Part shown: in pieces, positions 52,632-61,853 of the stretch | Numbering within the stretch: the first letter of the stretch is position 1 | Layout: each line of letters starts with the position of its first letter | Assembly (NCBI RefSeq): GCF_900104895.1 | Contig: NZ_LT629742.1 | Coordinates: forward strand, 1,860,001 to 1,924,000 | Length of the DNA stretch: 64,000 nt | DNA from: Microterricola viridarii | Lineage (GTDB): Bacteria; Actinomycetota; Actinomycetes; Actinomycetales; Microbacteriaceae | Direction: 5' to 3' | Position numbers and translations under genes: made by a program | Notes under the pieces: model-generated | What the model was told of the DNA's origin: nothing | What the model saw: only the letters and a program-made list of their open reading frames with translations | The model's database searches: none

Positions 52632-53189
52632 TCAGACGCCGTACTCCTCGCGCACCGTCTCGCGCAGCTGCTCGCTGCACGCGGCCACGGTGGCGCGCCA
52701 ATCCGTGATGGCGCCGTCCTTCGCGCGGTCGGAGACGGACTTGAGCACGCGGATCGGCACGCCGAACTGATTGGCCACCCAGATGTACGCGTACGTCTCC
52801 ATGTCGACGAGCCCGGCGCCGAGCGGGAGGATGACGCCGACGGCCTCCTCGTCGTCGACGAAGTGGTCGCCGGTCGCGATCGTGATGCCCTCGCGGCCGG
52901 TCTCGACGCGGGCCGGCAGGGACACGTGCTGCCCCACGATCCCGTCGACATCGGTGACGTCGTGCTGGATGGCGGCATCCACGTCGTACACCCTGGACGT
53001 GAGGAGGGGGTTGATCGCGCCCGCGGTGCCGACCACGAGGATCTCGTCGTAGTCGCCGGCGTCCAGCGCACGGGTCAGCGCGAAGGTCGCCTGCAGCTTG
53101 CCCGGGCCGGTGACCAAGCGGTCGAAGCCCGGGAGCTCGGCGGGGAATGCGGTCAGTTCGGCCTCGAGGGCGGCAACAAGAAGTTTCAC
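52632..53189 (-). CDS. MTA/SAH nucleosidase-like protein
   Basis: A 185-residue member of the nucleoside phosphorylase/nucleosidase fold. Motifs are VVGTAGAIN (early glycine turn), HVSLPARVETG, GLVDMETYAYIWVANQFGVP (the family's VDME that binds the ribose hydroxyls) and LKSVSDRAKDG (SD loop whose Asp protonates the base). It is shorter than classical MTA/SAH nucleosidases (about 230), so the substrate may differ, for example futalosine or another nucleoside. The GTG 53189 start has GACAAT six bases upstream, a possible weak leaderless box. Its upstream neighbour is the tRNA-Arg repeat array. Confidence 0.82.
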   Translation of the reverse strand: MKLLVAALEAELTAFPAELPGFDRLVTGPGKLQATFALTRALDAGDYDEILVVGTAGAINPLLTSRVYDVDAAIQHDVTDVDGIVGQHVSLPARVETGREGITIATGDHFVDDEEAVGVILPLGAGLVDMETYAYIWVANQFGVPIRVLKSVSDRAKDGAITDWRATVAACSEQLRETVREEYGV

Positions 53190-53248
53190 GCTTCCATTGT
53201 CGCCTGACTGAGTGAAGTGCCACCGCGAAAGGGTTTCAGAGGCGTGCC

Positions 53249-53581
53249 CCCCCCGGCAGGATTCGAACCTGCGACCAAGAGATGAGAAGCACCGCGGGTG
53301 GGCGGTTCAGAGGGTGCCCCCGGCAGGATTCGAACCTGCGACCAAGAGATGAGAAGCACCGCGGGTAGGCGGTTCAGAGGGTGCCCCCGGCAGGATTCGA
53401 ACCTGCGACCAAGAGATGAGAAGCGCCGCGGGTAGGTGGTGTCAGTGGTGCCCCGGCAGGATTCGAACCTGCGACCAAGAGATGAGAAGCACCGCGGGTA
53501 GGTGGTGTCAGTGGTGCCCCCGGCAGGATTCGAACCTGCGACCAAGAGATGAGAAGCACCGCGTGTGGGGGTTGTGAGGGG
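53249..53581 (-). repeat. tandem array of five tRNA-Arg 3'-half repeats
   Basis: Five 66-67-bp units (conserved CCGGCAGG starts at 53253, 53320, 53387, 53453 and 53520 on the plus strand) follow the intact tRNA-Arg gene at the same period. Each unit contains about 41 bp identical or nearly identical to the tRNA from the anticodon loop through the T-arm to the 3' acceptor strand. A 26-27-bp linker (with ACCGCGGGTAGG) replaces the 5' half. In each unit GGTGC before the T-arm can pair with GCACC at its end. A degraded linker follows the last unit. No integrase is nearby. Confidence 0.9.
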
Positions 53582-53654
53582 TGCCCCCGGCAGGATTCGA
53601 ACCTGCGACCAAGAGATTAGAAGGCTCCTGCTCTATCCCCTGAGCTACGGAGGC
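53582..53654 (-). tRNA. tRNA-Arg(UCU)
   Basis: A 73-nt cloverleaf on the minus strand: acceptor GCCTCCG/CGGGGGC, D-arm GCTC/GAGC, anticodon loop CTTCTAA (anticodon TCT) and T-arm GCAGG-TTCGAAT-CCTGC. The CCA end is not encoded. The anticodon stem GGAGC/TCTCT has a C31-U39 mismatch at the closing pair. It is the 5'-most element of the tandem 3'-half array and is divergent from orn. Confidence 0.9.
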
Positions 53655-53724
53655 GCACCATGACTACGATACCGCAGCAGCCTCGGCGCAATTGCAAGCG
53701 GGGGAGGGTGTCGGTTCGCCTCGG

Positions 53725-53730
53725 TAGACT
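53725..53730 (+). promoter_or_regulatory. -10 box, leaderless start of orn
   Basis: TAGACT, seven bases, then ATG 53738. Confidence 0.55.
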
Positions 53731-53737
53731 CAAGCCC

Positions 53738-54358
53738 ATGACGAATGCGAGCGACCGTCTGGTCTGGATCGACTGTGAAATGACGGGCCTCGATCTCGAG
53801 GTCGACGAACTGGTAGAGATTGCGGTGGTGATCACCGACTACGACCTGAAGGCCGTGGACGAGGGTTTCAGTATCGTGATCAAGCCCGACGACTCTGCGA
53901 TGGAGTCGATGAACGATTTCGTGCGCAACATGCACACCACCTCGGGGTTGATTGAGGAGATTCCGCAGGGCGTGAGCGTCGCGGAGGCCGAGTATCAGGT
54001 GCTGGAGTACGTGCTCAAGCACGTTCCCACCGAGCAGAAGGCTCCGCTGGCCGGCAACACCATCGGCACCGACCGGGCGTTCTTGGCCAAATTCATGCCG
54101 CGCCTGGATGGACACCTCCACTACCGCAACGTCGACGTCTCCTCAATCAAGGAACTTTCGCGCCGTTGGTTCCCCCGGGTGTACTTCAACGCGCCGAAAA
54201 AGGACGGTGGACACCGGGCTTTGGCAGATATTTTGGAATCAATTCGAGAGCTGGAATATTACCGACGCGCCGTGTTTGTCGCGGATCCTGGGCCCACGAC
54301 GGAGCAGGTGCAGGCGGTGTCGGCGAGCGTTGTGTCCGATTTCGCTCCGCGGATGTAA
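53738..54358 (+). CDS. orn: oligoribonuclease
   Basis: A 206-residue DEDDh 3'-5' exoribonuclease that degrades 2-5-nt RNAs and pGpG. Catalytic motifs are WIDCEMTGLD (Asp-Glu), GNTIGTDRAFLAKFM (Asp) and GGHRALADILESI (His-Asp). Length and motif order match Orn. The position between tRNA-Arg and tRNA-His resembles other actinobacteria, where orn adjoins hisT. A longer in-frame reading upstream overlaps the tRNA-Arg promoter and is not family-like. Confidence 0.96.
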   Translation: MTNASDRLVWIDCEMTGLDLEVDELVEIAVVITDYDLKAVDEGFSIVIKPDDSAMESMNDFVRNMHTTSGLIEEIPQGVSVAEAEYQVLEYVLKHVPTEQKAPLAGNTIGTDRAFLAKFMPRLDGHLHYRNVDVSSIKELSRRWFPRVYFNAPKKDGGHRALADILESIRELEYYRRAVFVADPGPTTEQVQAVSASVVSDFAPRM

Positions 54359-54406
54359 TACACTCATTGAGTTGCCTTCTTCGAGTTCGCGAGAAGCAGG
54401 CGCATG

Positions 54407-54479
54407 GTGGGTATAGCTCAGCTGGTAGAGCGCCTGGTTGTGGTCCAGGAGGTCGCGGGTTCAAGCCCCGTTACTCACC
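54407..54479 (+). tRNA. tRNA-His(GUG)
   Basis: Cloverleaf with acceptor GTGGGTA/TACTCAC, D-arm GCTC/GAGC, anticodon stem CCTGG/CCAGG around TTGTGGT (anticodon GTG) and T-arm GCGGG-TTCAAGC-CCCGT. A G at 54406 can serve as the G-1 that pairs with discriminator C73, the tRNA-His identity element. Confidence 0.95.
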
Positions 54480-54504
54480 CCAAGTTGTTTCAGAAGGGCA
54501 TCCG

Positions 54505-54858
54505 ATGCCAGTCGAGATGAGCGAAGAGGACTTCGAAGCCCTCGTCGCAGATGAACTCGATCTGCTCCCGGATGACATGATGGCCGGCCTGGAGAACGTG
54601 CAGTTCTCGGTCGAGGATCGCGCAGAAGACGGCTCGATGAGCCTGTTCGGCCTGTACCACGGCATCGCTTTGACGCACCGTGGAAACTACGGATTCGGCG
54701 AGCTGCCGGACCTCATCACGATCTACCGTGACGCCCACCTCGCCCACTGCAACGACATCGACGAGTTGCGAGACCAGATCCACGTGACTTTGGTGCACGA
54801 GATCGGCCACTTCTACGGCATGGACGACGACCAGCTGCACGAGCTCGGCTGGGGTTAG
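54505..54858 (+). CDS. zincin-like metallopeptidase family protein
   Basis: A 117-residue cytosolic protein with the HExxH zinc motif (VTLVHEIGHFYGMDDDQLHELGWG) at the C-terminus, matching the small actinobacterial metallopeptidase family that ends just after this motif. The N-terminal part (SEEDFEALVADELDLLPDDM) is acidic and the middle has LFGLYHGIALTHRG. Function is unknown; the fold suggests a peptidase. AAGGG lies before ATG 54505; ATG 54517 is an in-frame alternative. It starts 26 bp after tRNA-His. Confidence 0.82.
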   Translation: MPVEMSEEDFEALVADELDLLPDDMMAGLENVQFSVEDRAEDGSMSLFGLYHGIALTHRGNYGFGELPDLITIYRDAHLAHCNDIDELRDQIHVTLVHEIGHFYGMDDDQLHELGWG

Positions 54859-54865
54859 GCACCGG

Positions 54866-55519
54866 ATGCCGGACCTCACGCTGCGCGGCGGAGTCGGTGC
54901 CCGCATCGACACCGAGATCGAGATCAAACGCTCGCGCTTCCTCTGTCGGCTGGTCCGCGTCGAGGATGAGGCGGCCGCGCGCGCCGAGATCGACGCGGCC
55001 CGCCGCGAGGAGTGGAACGCCAGGCACCACTGCTCGGCCTTCGTGCTGGGCCCGGCATCCGCCCCCGACCAGGTGCGCCGCTCGAACGACGACGGCGAGC
55101 CGTCCGGCACAGCGGGCCGTCCCATGCTGGAGGCGCTCAGCGGCCGCGAGTTCATCGACACCGTCGCGGTGGTCAGTCGGTACTTCGGCGGCGTCCTGCT
55201 GGGCGCTGGCGGCCTCGTGCGCGCCTATTCGGATGCCGTGCTCGCCGCCGTCGACGCGGCGCATGCCGAGGACGCCGTGGTCGCGCGTGAGCGGCGCGAG
55301 CTCTACACGCTGGCACTCGCGCACGCCGACGCCGGCCGGATCGAGGCCGAGCTGCGCCAGCGGGGCGTGAACATTCTCGGAACCGAATATGGCAGCCGCG
55401 CCGTCGTGAAGCTGAGTGGCCCGGACGAGGCCGCGCTGCGCGCTATCGTTGCCGGTGTCACCGCCGGTGGAGGCCTACTCGAGTCCGCCGGGTACGAGCT
55501 GATCGACGTCGAGCTCTAG
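54866..55519 (+). CDS. YigZ/IMPACT-family protein
   Basis: A 217-residue member of the YigZ/IMPACT family. The N-terminal domain has IEIKRSRFLCRL and the hallmark SNDDGEPSGTAGRPMLEAL; the middle has VVSRYFGGVLLGAGGLVRAYSDA; the C-terminal ferredoxin-like domain ends in YELIDVEL. Eukaryotic IMPACT regulates GCN2; bacterial members bind nucleic acid or ribosome-associated factors, with unclear roles. It starts seven bases after the metallopeptidase stop and is probably co-transcribed. Confidence 0.88.
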   Translation: MPDLTLRGGVGARIDTEIEIKRSRFLCRLVRVEDEAAARAEIDAARREEWNARHHCSAFVLGPASAPDQVRRSNDDGEPSGTAGRPMLEALSGREFIDTVAVVSRYFGGVLLGAGGLVRAYSDAVLAAVDAAHAEDAVVARERRELYTLALAHADAGRIEAELRQRGVNILGTEYGSRAVVKLSGPDEAALRAIVAGVTAGGGLLESAGYELIDVEL

Positions 55520-55619
55520 CCCGCCCCATCCGCGGCGCGGCCCCCTCCAGCCGGCGGGATCCTCCGATGGCCGCCCGGCGGCCGGAGCACACGACTACTC
55601 CGCCCAGCAGTCAGCGGCC

Positions 55620-56837
55620 CTACGCTTCCTCCGCCACGGCCTCCTCGTCCGACGGGCGGGCCGTGTAGTCGCGGGAGCGCTTGCGCAGCGCGAGACCGGT
55701 GAGCGGGAACAGCAGCACCGAGAACATCCCGGCGGCGACGAGGGCAGCCGCCGTGCCGGAGTCCAGCGCACCCGTGTCGATGCCGATCGCGGTGACCGCA
55801 ACGATGATCGGCAGGCCGGTCGCCCCGAACAGCAGCAACGCGCCTCGATCGGCGAGGGTGCTGCCGCGCGGGGCGGCGAGCGTGCTCGGCAGGCCGCGGA
55901 CGACGAGCAGCGCCAGCACGAAGATCGGCAGCAGCAGAAGCGCCTGCGGATCACCGATGAGGCCGTCCAGATCGAAGGTGACCCCCGTGTTGATGAAGAA
56001 GATCGGCACCAGGAAGCCGAAGCCGATGGCCTCGATCTTGGCCTCGACCAGTGTGGCGTCCGCTTCCGGCGCCCCGGTGAGCAACACCCGGTAGAGCACC
56101 CCGGCCGCGAACGCGCCGAGCAGCATGTCGATGCCGAGCGCCACGCTCAGCCCCACGAGTGAGACGAGCACCAAGATCACGAGGCGCACCGCGAACTGGC
56201 CGCTGGTGTGCAGCGTCGCAGTGATCAGGGCGTGCATGCTCCGGCCGGCACCGATCGCCGCCAGCCAGATCGCGGCCCCCGTGATGAGCGCGAAACCGAT
56301 GAGCACGATGGTGGCGTGCAGAGGAGTGGTTCCGGAGAGGAACAGCGTGATCGCGAGCAAGGGGCCGAACTCGCCGACGGCCCCGACCGCGGTCGTCGCG
56401 ATCCCGAACGGGGTGCGCAGCTCACCGGCATCCCGCAGCACCGGCATGATCGTGCCGAGCGCCGTCGACGTCAGCGCGATGCCGATGAACACGCCCGCAC
56501 CGACGGTGGGCGAGAACAGGATGCCGGCGGCGACCCCGACGGCGAGCGAGAGCAGCCAGCCGAGCCCAGCCCGCATCATGGGGCGGCCGGCGATGCGGGC
56601 GAAGTCGATCTCGTTGCCCGCGAGGAAGAACAGCATGGCCAGGCCGAAGTCGGCCAGCGTCTCGGTGAAGGGGCCCGGCTGCACCCAGCCGAGCAGCGAC
56701 GGCCCGAGCAGGATGCCGAGGACGATCTCGAACACCACCAGGGGGATCTTGACGAATCGCCCGAGGCCCCGGCCGAGCAGAGGTGCGGCGACGGCGATCG
56801 CGGCAATCAGGATCAGCGAGGGGATTGAGATGTCCAT
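55620..56837 (-). CDS. CPA2-family cation:proton antiporter (KefB-like)
   Basis: A 405-residue membrane protein with about twelve helices, of the Na+/H+ or K+/H+ exchanger CPA2 class. Features include VVFEIVLGILLGPSLLGW, FFLAGNEIDFARI (the membrane Asp of the exchange site region) and GVFIGIALTSTALGTIMPVLRDAGE, a typical discontinuous-helix segment. The C-terminus is a short charged tail with no TrkA-N domain, unlike E. coli KefB/KefC. The ion is unknown. AGGAG precedes the ATG. It is divergent from nadE. Confidence 0.87.
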   Translation of the reverse strand: MDISIPSLILIAAIAVAAPLLGRGLGRFVKIPLVVFEIVLGILLGPSLLGWVQPGPFTETLADFGLAMLFFLAGNEIDFARIAGRPMMRAGLGWLLSLAVGVAAGILFSPTVGAGVFIGIALTSTALGTIMPVLRDAGELRTPFGIATTAVGAVGEFGPLLAITLFLSGTTPLHATIVLIGFALITGAAIWLAAIGAGRSMHALITATLHTSGQFAVRLVILVLVSLVGLSVALGIDMLLGAFAAGVLYRVLLTGAPEADATLVEAKIEAIGFGFLVPIFFINTGVTFDLDGLIGDPQALLLLPIFVLALLVVRGLPSTLAAPRGSTLADRGALLLFGATGLPIIVAVTAIGIDTGALDSGTAAALVAAGMFSVLLFPLTGLALRKRSRDYTARPSDEEAVAEEA

Positions 56838-56929
56838 TCGGCTCCTGCCTGCAGCGCTCGCACGGCGCGTTCTGCAGGCGATGATAGCGAAGCGCGCCTT
56901 CCGTGCGCAGCCCCGCGCGGCTCGCGCGG

Positions 56930-56935
56930 TAGATT
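56930..56935 (+). promoter_or_regulatory. -10 box, leaderless start of nadE
   Basis: TAGATT, six bases, then ATG 56942. Confidence 0.55.
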
Positions 56936-56941
56936 CGACGC

Positions 56942-57766
56942 ATGCACGCGCTTCAGTCTCAGATCATCGCCGAGCTCCACGTGAGCCCGAGCATCGACGC
57001 CGCCGCCGAGATCCGCCGGCGCATCGAATTCCTCACCGCATACCTGCGCCGCACCGGCGCGCGCGGTCTGGTGCTCGGCATCAGCGGCGGTCAGGACTCC
57101 ACGCTCGCCGGCCGGCTGTGCCAGCTCGCCGTGGACGAGATGGCCGCGGATGGCGGGGACGCCCCGGTGTTCGTCGCCGTGCGCCTGCCCTACGGCGTGC
57201 AGCGCGACGAGGACGACGCCCAACTGGCGCTGGAGTTCATCCAGCCGGCGCAGACCGTCACCTTCAACATCAAGGGCGGCGTCGACGGTATCCAGGACGA
57301 GTACGCCCGCGCCCTCGGCGAGCCGATCAGCGATTTCAACAAGGGCAACGTCAAGGCCCGCATGCGCATGATCGCGCAGTACGCGATCGCCGGAGGGCAC
57401 GGCTACCTGGTGGTCGGCACCGACCACGCCGCCGAGGCCGTCACCGGCTTCTTCACGAAGTACGGCGACGGCGGCACCGACCTGCTGCCGCTGGCCGGGC
57501 TGACCAAGCGGCAGGGGCGTGCGCTGCTCGAGCACCTCGGCGCGGCGGAGCGGCTCTACCTCAAGCCGCCGACGGCCGACCTGCTCGATGAGACCCCCGG
57601 CCAGACCGACGAGGCCAACCTCGGGCTCAGCTACACCGAGATCGATGACTATCTCGAGGGCAAGCAGGTGTCGGATGCCGCGGCGGCCGCGATCGAGGGC
57701 CGCTACCTGGCCAGCGAGCACAAGCGCCGCACGCCGGCATCCCTGTTCGACGAATGGTGGCGCTAA
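56942..57766 (+). CDS. nadE: NH3-dependent NAD+ synthetase
   Basis: Amidates nicotinic acid adenine dinucleotide to NAD+ with ammonia and ATP. The 274-residue enzyme has the PP-loop [56 protein letters not shown] and [20 protein letters not shown], all typical of the short, ammonia-dependent form. It lacks the glutaminase domain found in many actinobacterial NadE proteins. The start fits a leaderless box. It converges with the next gene across 28 bp containing a 6-bp GCGCCC/GGGCGC stem. Confidence 0.95.
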   Translation: MHALQSQIIAELHVSPSIDAAAEIRRRIEFLTAYLRRTGARGLVLGISGGQDSTLAGRLCQLAVDEMAADGGDAPVFVAVRLPYGVQRDEDDAQLALEFIQPAQTVTFNIKGGVDGIQDEYARALGEPISDFNKGNVKARMRMIAQYAIAGGHGYLVVGTDHAAEAVTGFFTKYGDGGTDLLPLAGLTKRQGRALLEHLGAAERLYLKPPTADLLDETPGQTDEANLGLSYTEIDDYLEGKQVSDAAAAAIEGRYLASEHKRRTPASLFDEWWR

Positions 57767-57794
57767 CGCCCCAGAGCGCCCCGCGCGGGCGCGG

Positions 57795-58637
57795 CTACGC
57801 CTCGGGCGTTGCCGGTGACGACGGCGCCGGCGGGAACAGCGCCGGCGCAGCGTGCGACGGTGCGGCCTGCGTCGGTGCGGCCGGTGTCGGTGCTGCCTGC
57901 GTCGGCGAGACAGGGGCCGGTGCGGCCTGAGCCAGCGGGAACAGCGACGCGCTCTGCTGCGCGGGCATCGGCTCGGCCGCGGCGGGCTGGCGCAGCGCGT
58001 CCACGTCGGCGAGCAGTTTCTGGGTGTCGACGGGCTCGTTCGGCACCGGCGGCTGAGCGAACAGGGGCGAGTTGTACTGGGCCCGGTGCTGCTGGGCGAC
58101 CCAGGCGTCCTGGTCGGCGAGCAGTGTGCGATCGCTCTCGGTGGTGGTGCTCTTCCACTGCTCGAGGTCGCTGGCGAAGGCCTTGCGGGCGCGGCTCGGC
58201 TTGGCCTGCCACTCGATCAGACGGTCGCGGAACTCGGTGACCGCCGGCTCCGACTGGTAGCCGAAGGTGGCCGACGCGCGCTTGAGCTCGTGCAGGCGGT
58301 GCGCCGCCCAGTCTGCTGCAACGCCCGAACCGCGGATCGGCAGCATCCGCACCTGGATGTCAGCCTGACCGACGGCCCGGTCCGAGAGCACCTGCTCCTG
58401 CGGGGTGAGCGAGTTCCACACCGAGGCCTCGACCGACGCGTCGACGAGGGCGGCGATCGCGGCGATTTTGATCTCGGTGTTGCGCTGGGCGATGACCCGC
58501 TTCATCGCGCCGCGGGCGATCCAGGCGGCGAGGAGGCCGGAGGCGAGGAGAGCGATCGCGATGACGGCGGCGGTGAAAAGCACCGGTTGCGCGTCCGCGG
58601 AGAAGAACCAGTCAGAGAAATCTGTCAACCACTGCAT
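57795..58637 (-). CDS. hypothetical single-pass membrane protein
   Basis: A 280-residue protein I do not recognise. An N-terminal helix (VLFTAAVIAIALLASGLLAAW, about residues 18-40) is followed by a basic patch and a long alpha-helical region (ITEIKIAAIAALVDASVEAS and later GYQSEPAVTEFRDRLIEWQ). The C-terminal 80 residues are Pro/Ala/Gln/Thr-rich and low complexity. The topology suggests a membrane anchor with a large cytosolic domain. ATG 58637 lies seven bases after TAGAGT; a GTG nine bases upstream is in frame but does not fit the spacing. Confidence 0.7.
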   Translation of the reverse strand: MQWLTDFSDWFFSADAQPVLFTAAVIAIALLASGLLAAWIARGAMKRVIAQRNTEIKIAAIAALVDASVEASVWNSLTPQEQVLSDRAVGQADIQVRMLPIRGSGVAADWAAHRLHELKRASATFGYQSEPAVTEFRDRLIEWQAKPSRARKAFASDLEQWKSTTTESDRTLLADQDAWVAQQHRAQYNSPLFAQPPVPNEPVDTQKLLADVDALRQPAAAEPMPAQQSASLFPLAQAAPAPVSPTQAAPTPAAPTQAAPSHAAPALFPPAPSSPATPEA

Positions 58638-58644
58638 GTGCGGC

Positions 58645-58650
58645 ACTCTA
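58645..58650 (-). promoter_or_regulatory. -10 box, leaderless start of 58637
   Basis: On the minus strand TAGAGT, seven bases, ATG at 58637. Confidence 0.5.
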
Positions 58651-58733
58651 CCGGCGTGCGGCGAGGCCGAGGGGGAGTCGTCCCGGCGCGCCTCAACTCG
58701 GGCTCCGGATGCGCCGATATCGAGCGTGGCCGG

Positions 58734-59003
58734 TCACCGGAAGCAGTCGGCGGCGGCCACCGCGGTGCCGAAATCGCCGAGTGTGCTGTGCCGCACACCG
58801 TCGGAGTGCAGCGCGCGTGCGGTGAAGCGTGGCTCGGCACCCGCATCCTGTGAACACAACTCGATCTGCCCGAGGATCGTGCCGCGCACGGATGCGACGC
58901 GCCAGAGGCCTCCGCGCACCGGGAGGAACTCCAGGCCGGCGACGCTGACGCCCAACGGTGTCGCGGGCGGACGAATCAGTGTGCTGGTGCTGTTGTGTGC
59001 CAT
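58734..59003 (-). CDS. small hypothetical protein
   Basis: An 89-residue soluble protein of unknown function. It reads as a compact beta-rich module: LEFLPVRGGLWRVASVRGTILGQIELC, then RFTARALHSDGVRHSTLGDFGTAVAAADCFR. The closing alternating pattern resembles small DUFs of Microbacteriaceae. There are two Cys and one His, with no clear metal motif. AAGGGG precedes the ATG, so unlike several neighbours it is not leaderless. Confidence 0.6.
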   Translation of the reverse strand: MAHNSTSTLIRPPATPLGVSVAGLEFLPVRGGLWRVASVRGTILGQIELCSQDAGAEPRFTARALHSDGVRHSTLGDFGTAVAAADCFR

Positions 59004-59080
59004 GGTGCCCCTTCGCCTTCTGCCGTCGGTGTGCCGCGTCTGCGGTGTGATTCACACGGTAGACGGCAGCACCGACACGG

Positions 59081-60037
59081 CTATCTGGCGTGCGGTGCGG
59101 GGGCCAGGAGTGCAGCGGCGGCCAGCTCGGGGTCGACGATCTTCTCGGCTCGCGCGGTCTGCGCCAGCACGATCCCGGCCGCCACGATCGCGACGCCGAT
59201 CAGCTGCGCCAGGTCCAGCGCCTCGCCGAGCCAGAGCCACGCAACGGCGAATGCGAACAGCACCTCGGCCGAGGAGGTGATGCCCGCCGCGGTGGCCGTC
59301 AGGTGCTTGAGCGCCAGGAAGGAGAGCAGGAACGCCACGAAGCTGCCGACGACGGCGGTGACCGCGAGTGGCATCCACACGGGAAGCACGATCGCCGCGA
59401 GCGCACCGCCCAAGGAGACGGGGGAGCCGAGCAGCGCGACATCCATCTCCCACCACCCGCTGAAGGCGAGCCAGAACAGGGTCGCGAAGCCCATGGCCCA
59501 GAATGCCACGGCCAGCGGGGAGCTGGCGGTCAGCTGTCGTTCGCCGACGAGGAAGTAGACGGTGAGGCTGGCGGCGGCCGCGAGGGCGAACAGCACGCCG
59601 GGCACGGACACGGTGCCGCTGCCGATCTGTGCCACCAGGGTCAGCCCGACCAGCACGAGGGCGATCGCCAGCCAGAGGCGCGCCTTCACCCGCTCCTTGA
59701 ACACGACCCGGGCGATCACAGCCACCGCGACGACGGCGAGGTACTCCAGCAAGAGGGTCAGCCCGACGGGGAGCATCGTCAGCGCCACGGCATAGAACCA
59801 CTGCAGCAGTGCGACGCCCACGACACCGAGGAAGGCCAGAACGCCCAGCTGGCGCCATCCGATGCGGAACGCCGAGCGGTCGCTGATGAGCAGCCAGACG
59901 CCGGCGATCACCGTCACGGTGAGCACGCGCACGAAGGTGAGCTGGGCCGGGGTCACCCCCGCCTCCAGCACAACCTTGGCGAGGGACCCGTTCGCTCCGA
60001 ACAGCAAGGCCGCGAGGAGCGCGTAGAGGTAGCCCAC
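59081..60037 (-). CDS. EamA/DMT-family transporter
   Basis: A 318-residue transporter with about ten helices and two EamA repeats: YLYALLAALLFGANGSLAKVV at the start, RVVFKERVKARLWLAIALVLVG in the first repeat and SSAEVLFAFAVAWLWLGEALD in the second. It is likely an exporter of small metabolites; the substrate is unknown. No ribosome binding site precedes GTG 60037, which lies five bases after the aldo/keto reductase stop, so expression probably depends on coupling to that gene; a CTG nine bases upstream is also in frame. Confidence 0.88.
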   Translation of the reverse strand: MGYLYALLAALLFGANGSLAKVVLEAGVTPAQLTFVRVLTVTVIAGVWLLISDRSAFRIGWRQLGVLAFLGVVGVALLQWFYAVALTMLPVGLTLLLEYLAVVAVAVIARVVFKERVKARLWLAIALVLVGLTLVAQIGSGTVSVPGVLFALAAAASLTVYFLVGERQLTASSPLAVAFWAMGFATLFWLAFSGWWEMDVALLGSPVSLGGALAAIVLPVWMPLAVTAVVGSFVAFLLSFLALKHLTATAAGITSSAEVLFAFAVAWLWLGEALDLAQLIGVAIVAAGIVLAQTARAEKIVDPELAAAALLAPAPHAR

Positions 60038-60042
60038 CGGGT

Positions 60043-61050
<1,008 letters not shown>

Positions 61051-61056
61051 GGCATC

Positions 61057-61062
61057 ACTCTA
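61057..61062 (-). promoter_or_regulatory. -10 box, leaderless start of the aldo/keto reductase
   Basis: On the minus strand TAGAGT, six bases, ATG at 61050. Confidence 0.6.
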
Positions 61063-61287
61063 GGGGCAGAGAACCCGCCGTTCGCGCTTCGTGTCGCCCT
61101 TGTTGTGCACAGCCGGTCCCGGCGGGGCCGCAGTGCACAGATTGCACGTCCCCGGCTGCCGGGGCGCGCCGGCGGCGCACACTCGATGCATGTGGTCACG
61201 GCCCGGATGACGGGCACGAGCGCCGGAGCCGTGGCCACAGCCCGCGCAGCGGCGACGGGCGGCACACGAACCGAGAGGACGATTCCC

Positions 61288-61794
61288 ATGCGTGAATCGA
61301 ATGACATCATCACCGTGCTGGGTGTGATCGGAAACGACCCGGAGGAGAAGGTCACGCCGAGCGGCGTGCCTCTGATCAAGTTCCGGATGGCGTCTACCCA
61401 GCGCAAGTACGACAAGAACACGAACACCTGGTCCGACGGCAACACCAACTGGTACACGGTGAGCGCGTTCCGCGGCCTCGCGAAGAACGCCATGGCGAGC
61501 CTGCACAGGGGCGATCCCGTCGTCGTGACCGGGCGGCTGCACCTGCGTGCCTGGGACACCGGCGAGCGGCGCGGCACGTCCATTGACCTGGAGGCAGACG
61601 TGATCGGGCTGGACCTGCAGTGGGGCACGGCCAGCTTCCGGCGCACAACCAGGGCCCTGCCCCTGGACCAGGGGCAGCCGAGTACCGGAGACAGCGACGG
61701 CTCCACGGCCGGCGAGGCGACAGAGCCTCCGGCTGAGCACTGGTCGGTTCCGGGTGCGGAGCGGGTGAGCGAACTGGAGGCGACCCCGTTCTAG
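61288..61794 (+). CDS. single-stranded DNA-binding protein (paralogue)
   Basis: A 168-residue SSB-family protein. The OB fold is clear: IITVLGVIGNDPEEKVTPSGVP, FRMASTQRKYDKNTNTWSDG and WYTVSAFRGLAKNAMASLHRGDPVVVTGRL. The tail is Ser/Thr/Glu-rich and ends ELEATPF rather than the strongly acidic DDDIPF of housekeeping SSB, so it is probably a secondary SSB used in recombination or competence-like processes. ATG 61288 has GAGAGGAC upstream. The 237-bp gap before it contains no other recognisable gene. Confidence 0.88.
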   Translation: MRESNDIITVLGVIGNDPEEKVTPSGVPLIKFRMASTQRKYDKNTNTWSDGNTNWYTVSAFRGLAKNAMASLHRGDPVVVTGRLHLRAWDTGERRGTSIDLEADVIGLDLQWGTASFRRTTRALPLDQGQPSTGDSDGSTAGEATEPPAEHWSVPGAERVSELEATPF

Positions 61795-61853
61795 CCGGTG
61801 TCGGCTCGCCCATAGACTCGTTCGCAGTAGTGAACCCGTCAGAGAGGCGAGAG

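Noticed and set aside
53186-53559. Open frames on the minus strand encoding repeated LVAGSNPAG-type peptides
   Set aside because: They are translations of the tRNA 3'-half repeats, a well-known source of false proteins.
53249-53600. CRISPR-like array (regular repeats at 66-67 bp)
   Set aside because: The repeat is a tRNA-Arg 3'-half and the 'spacers' are near-identical linkers, not unique sequences; no cas genes are nearby.
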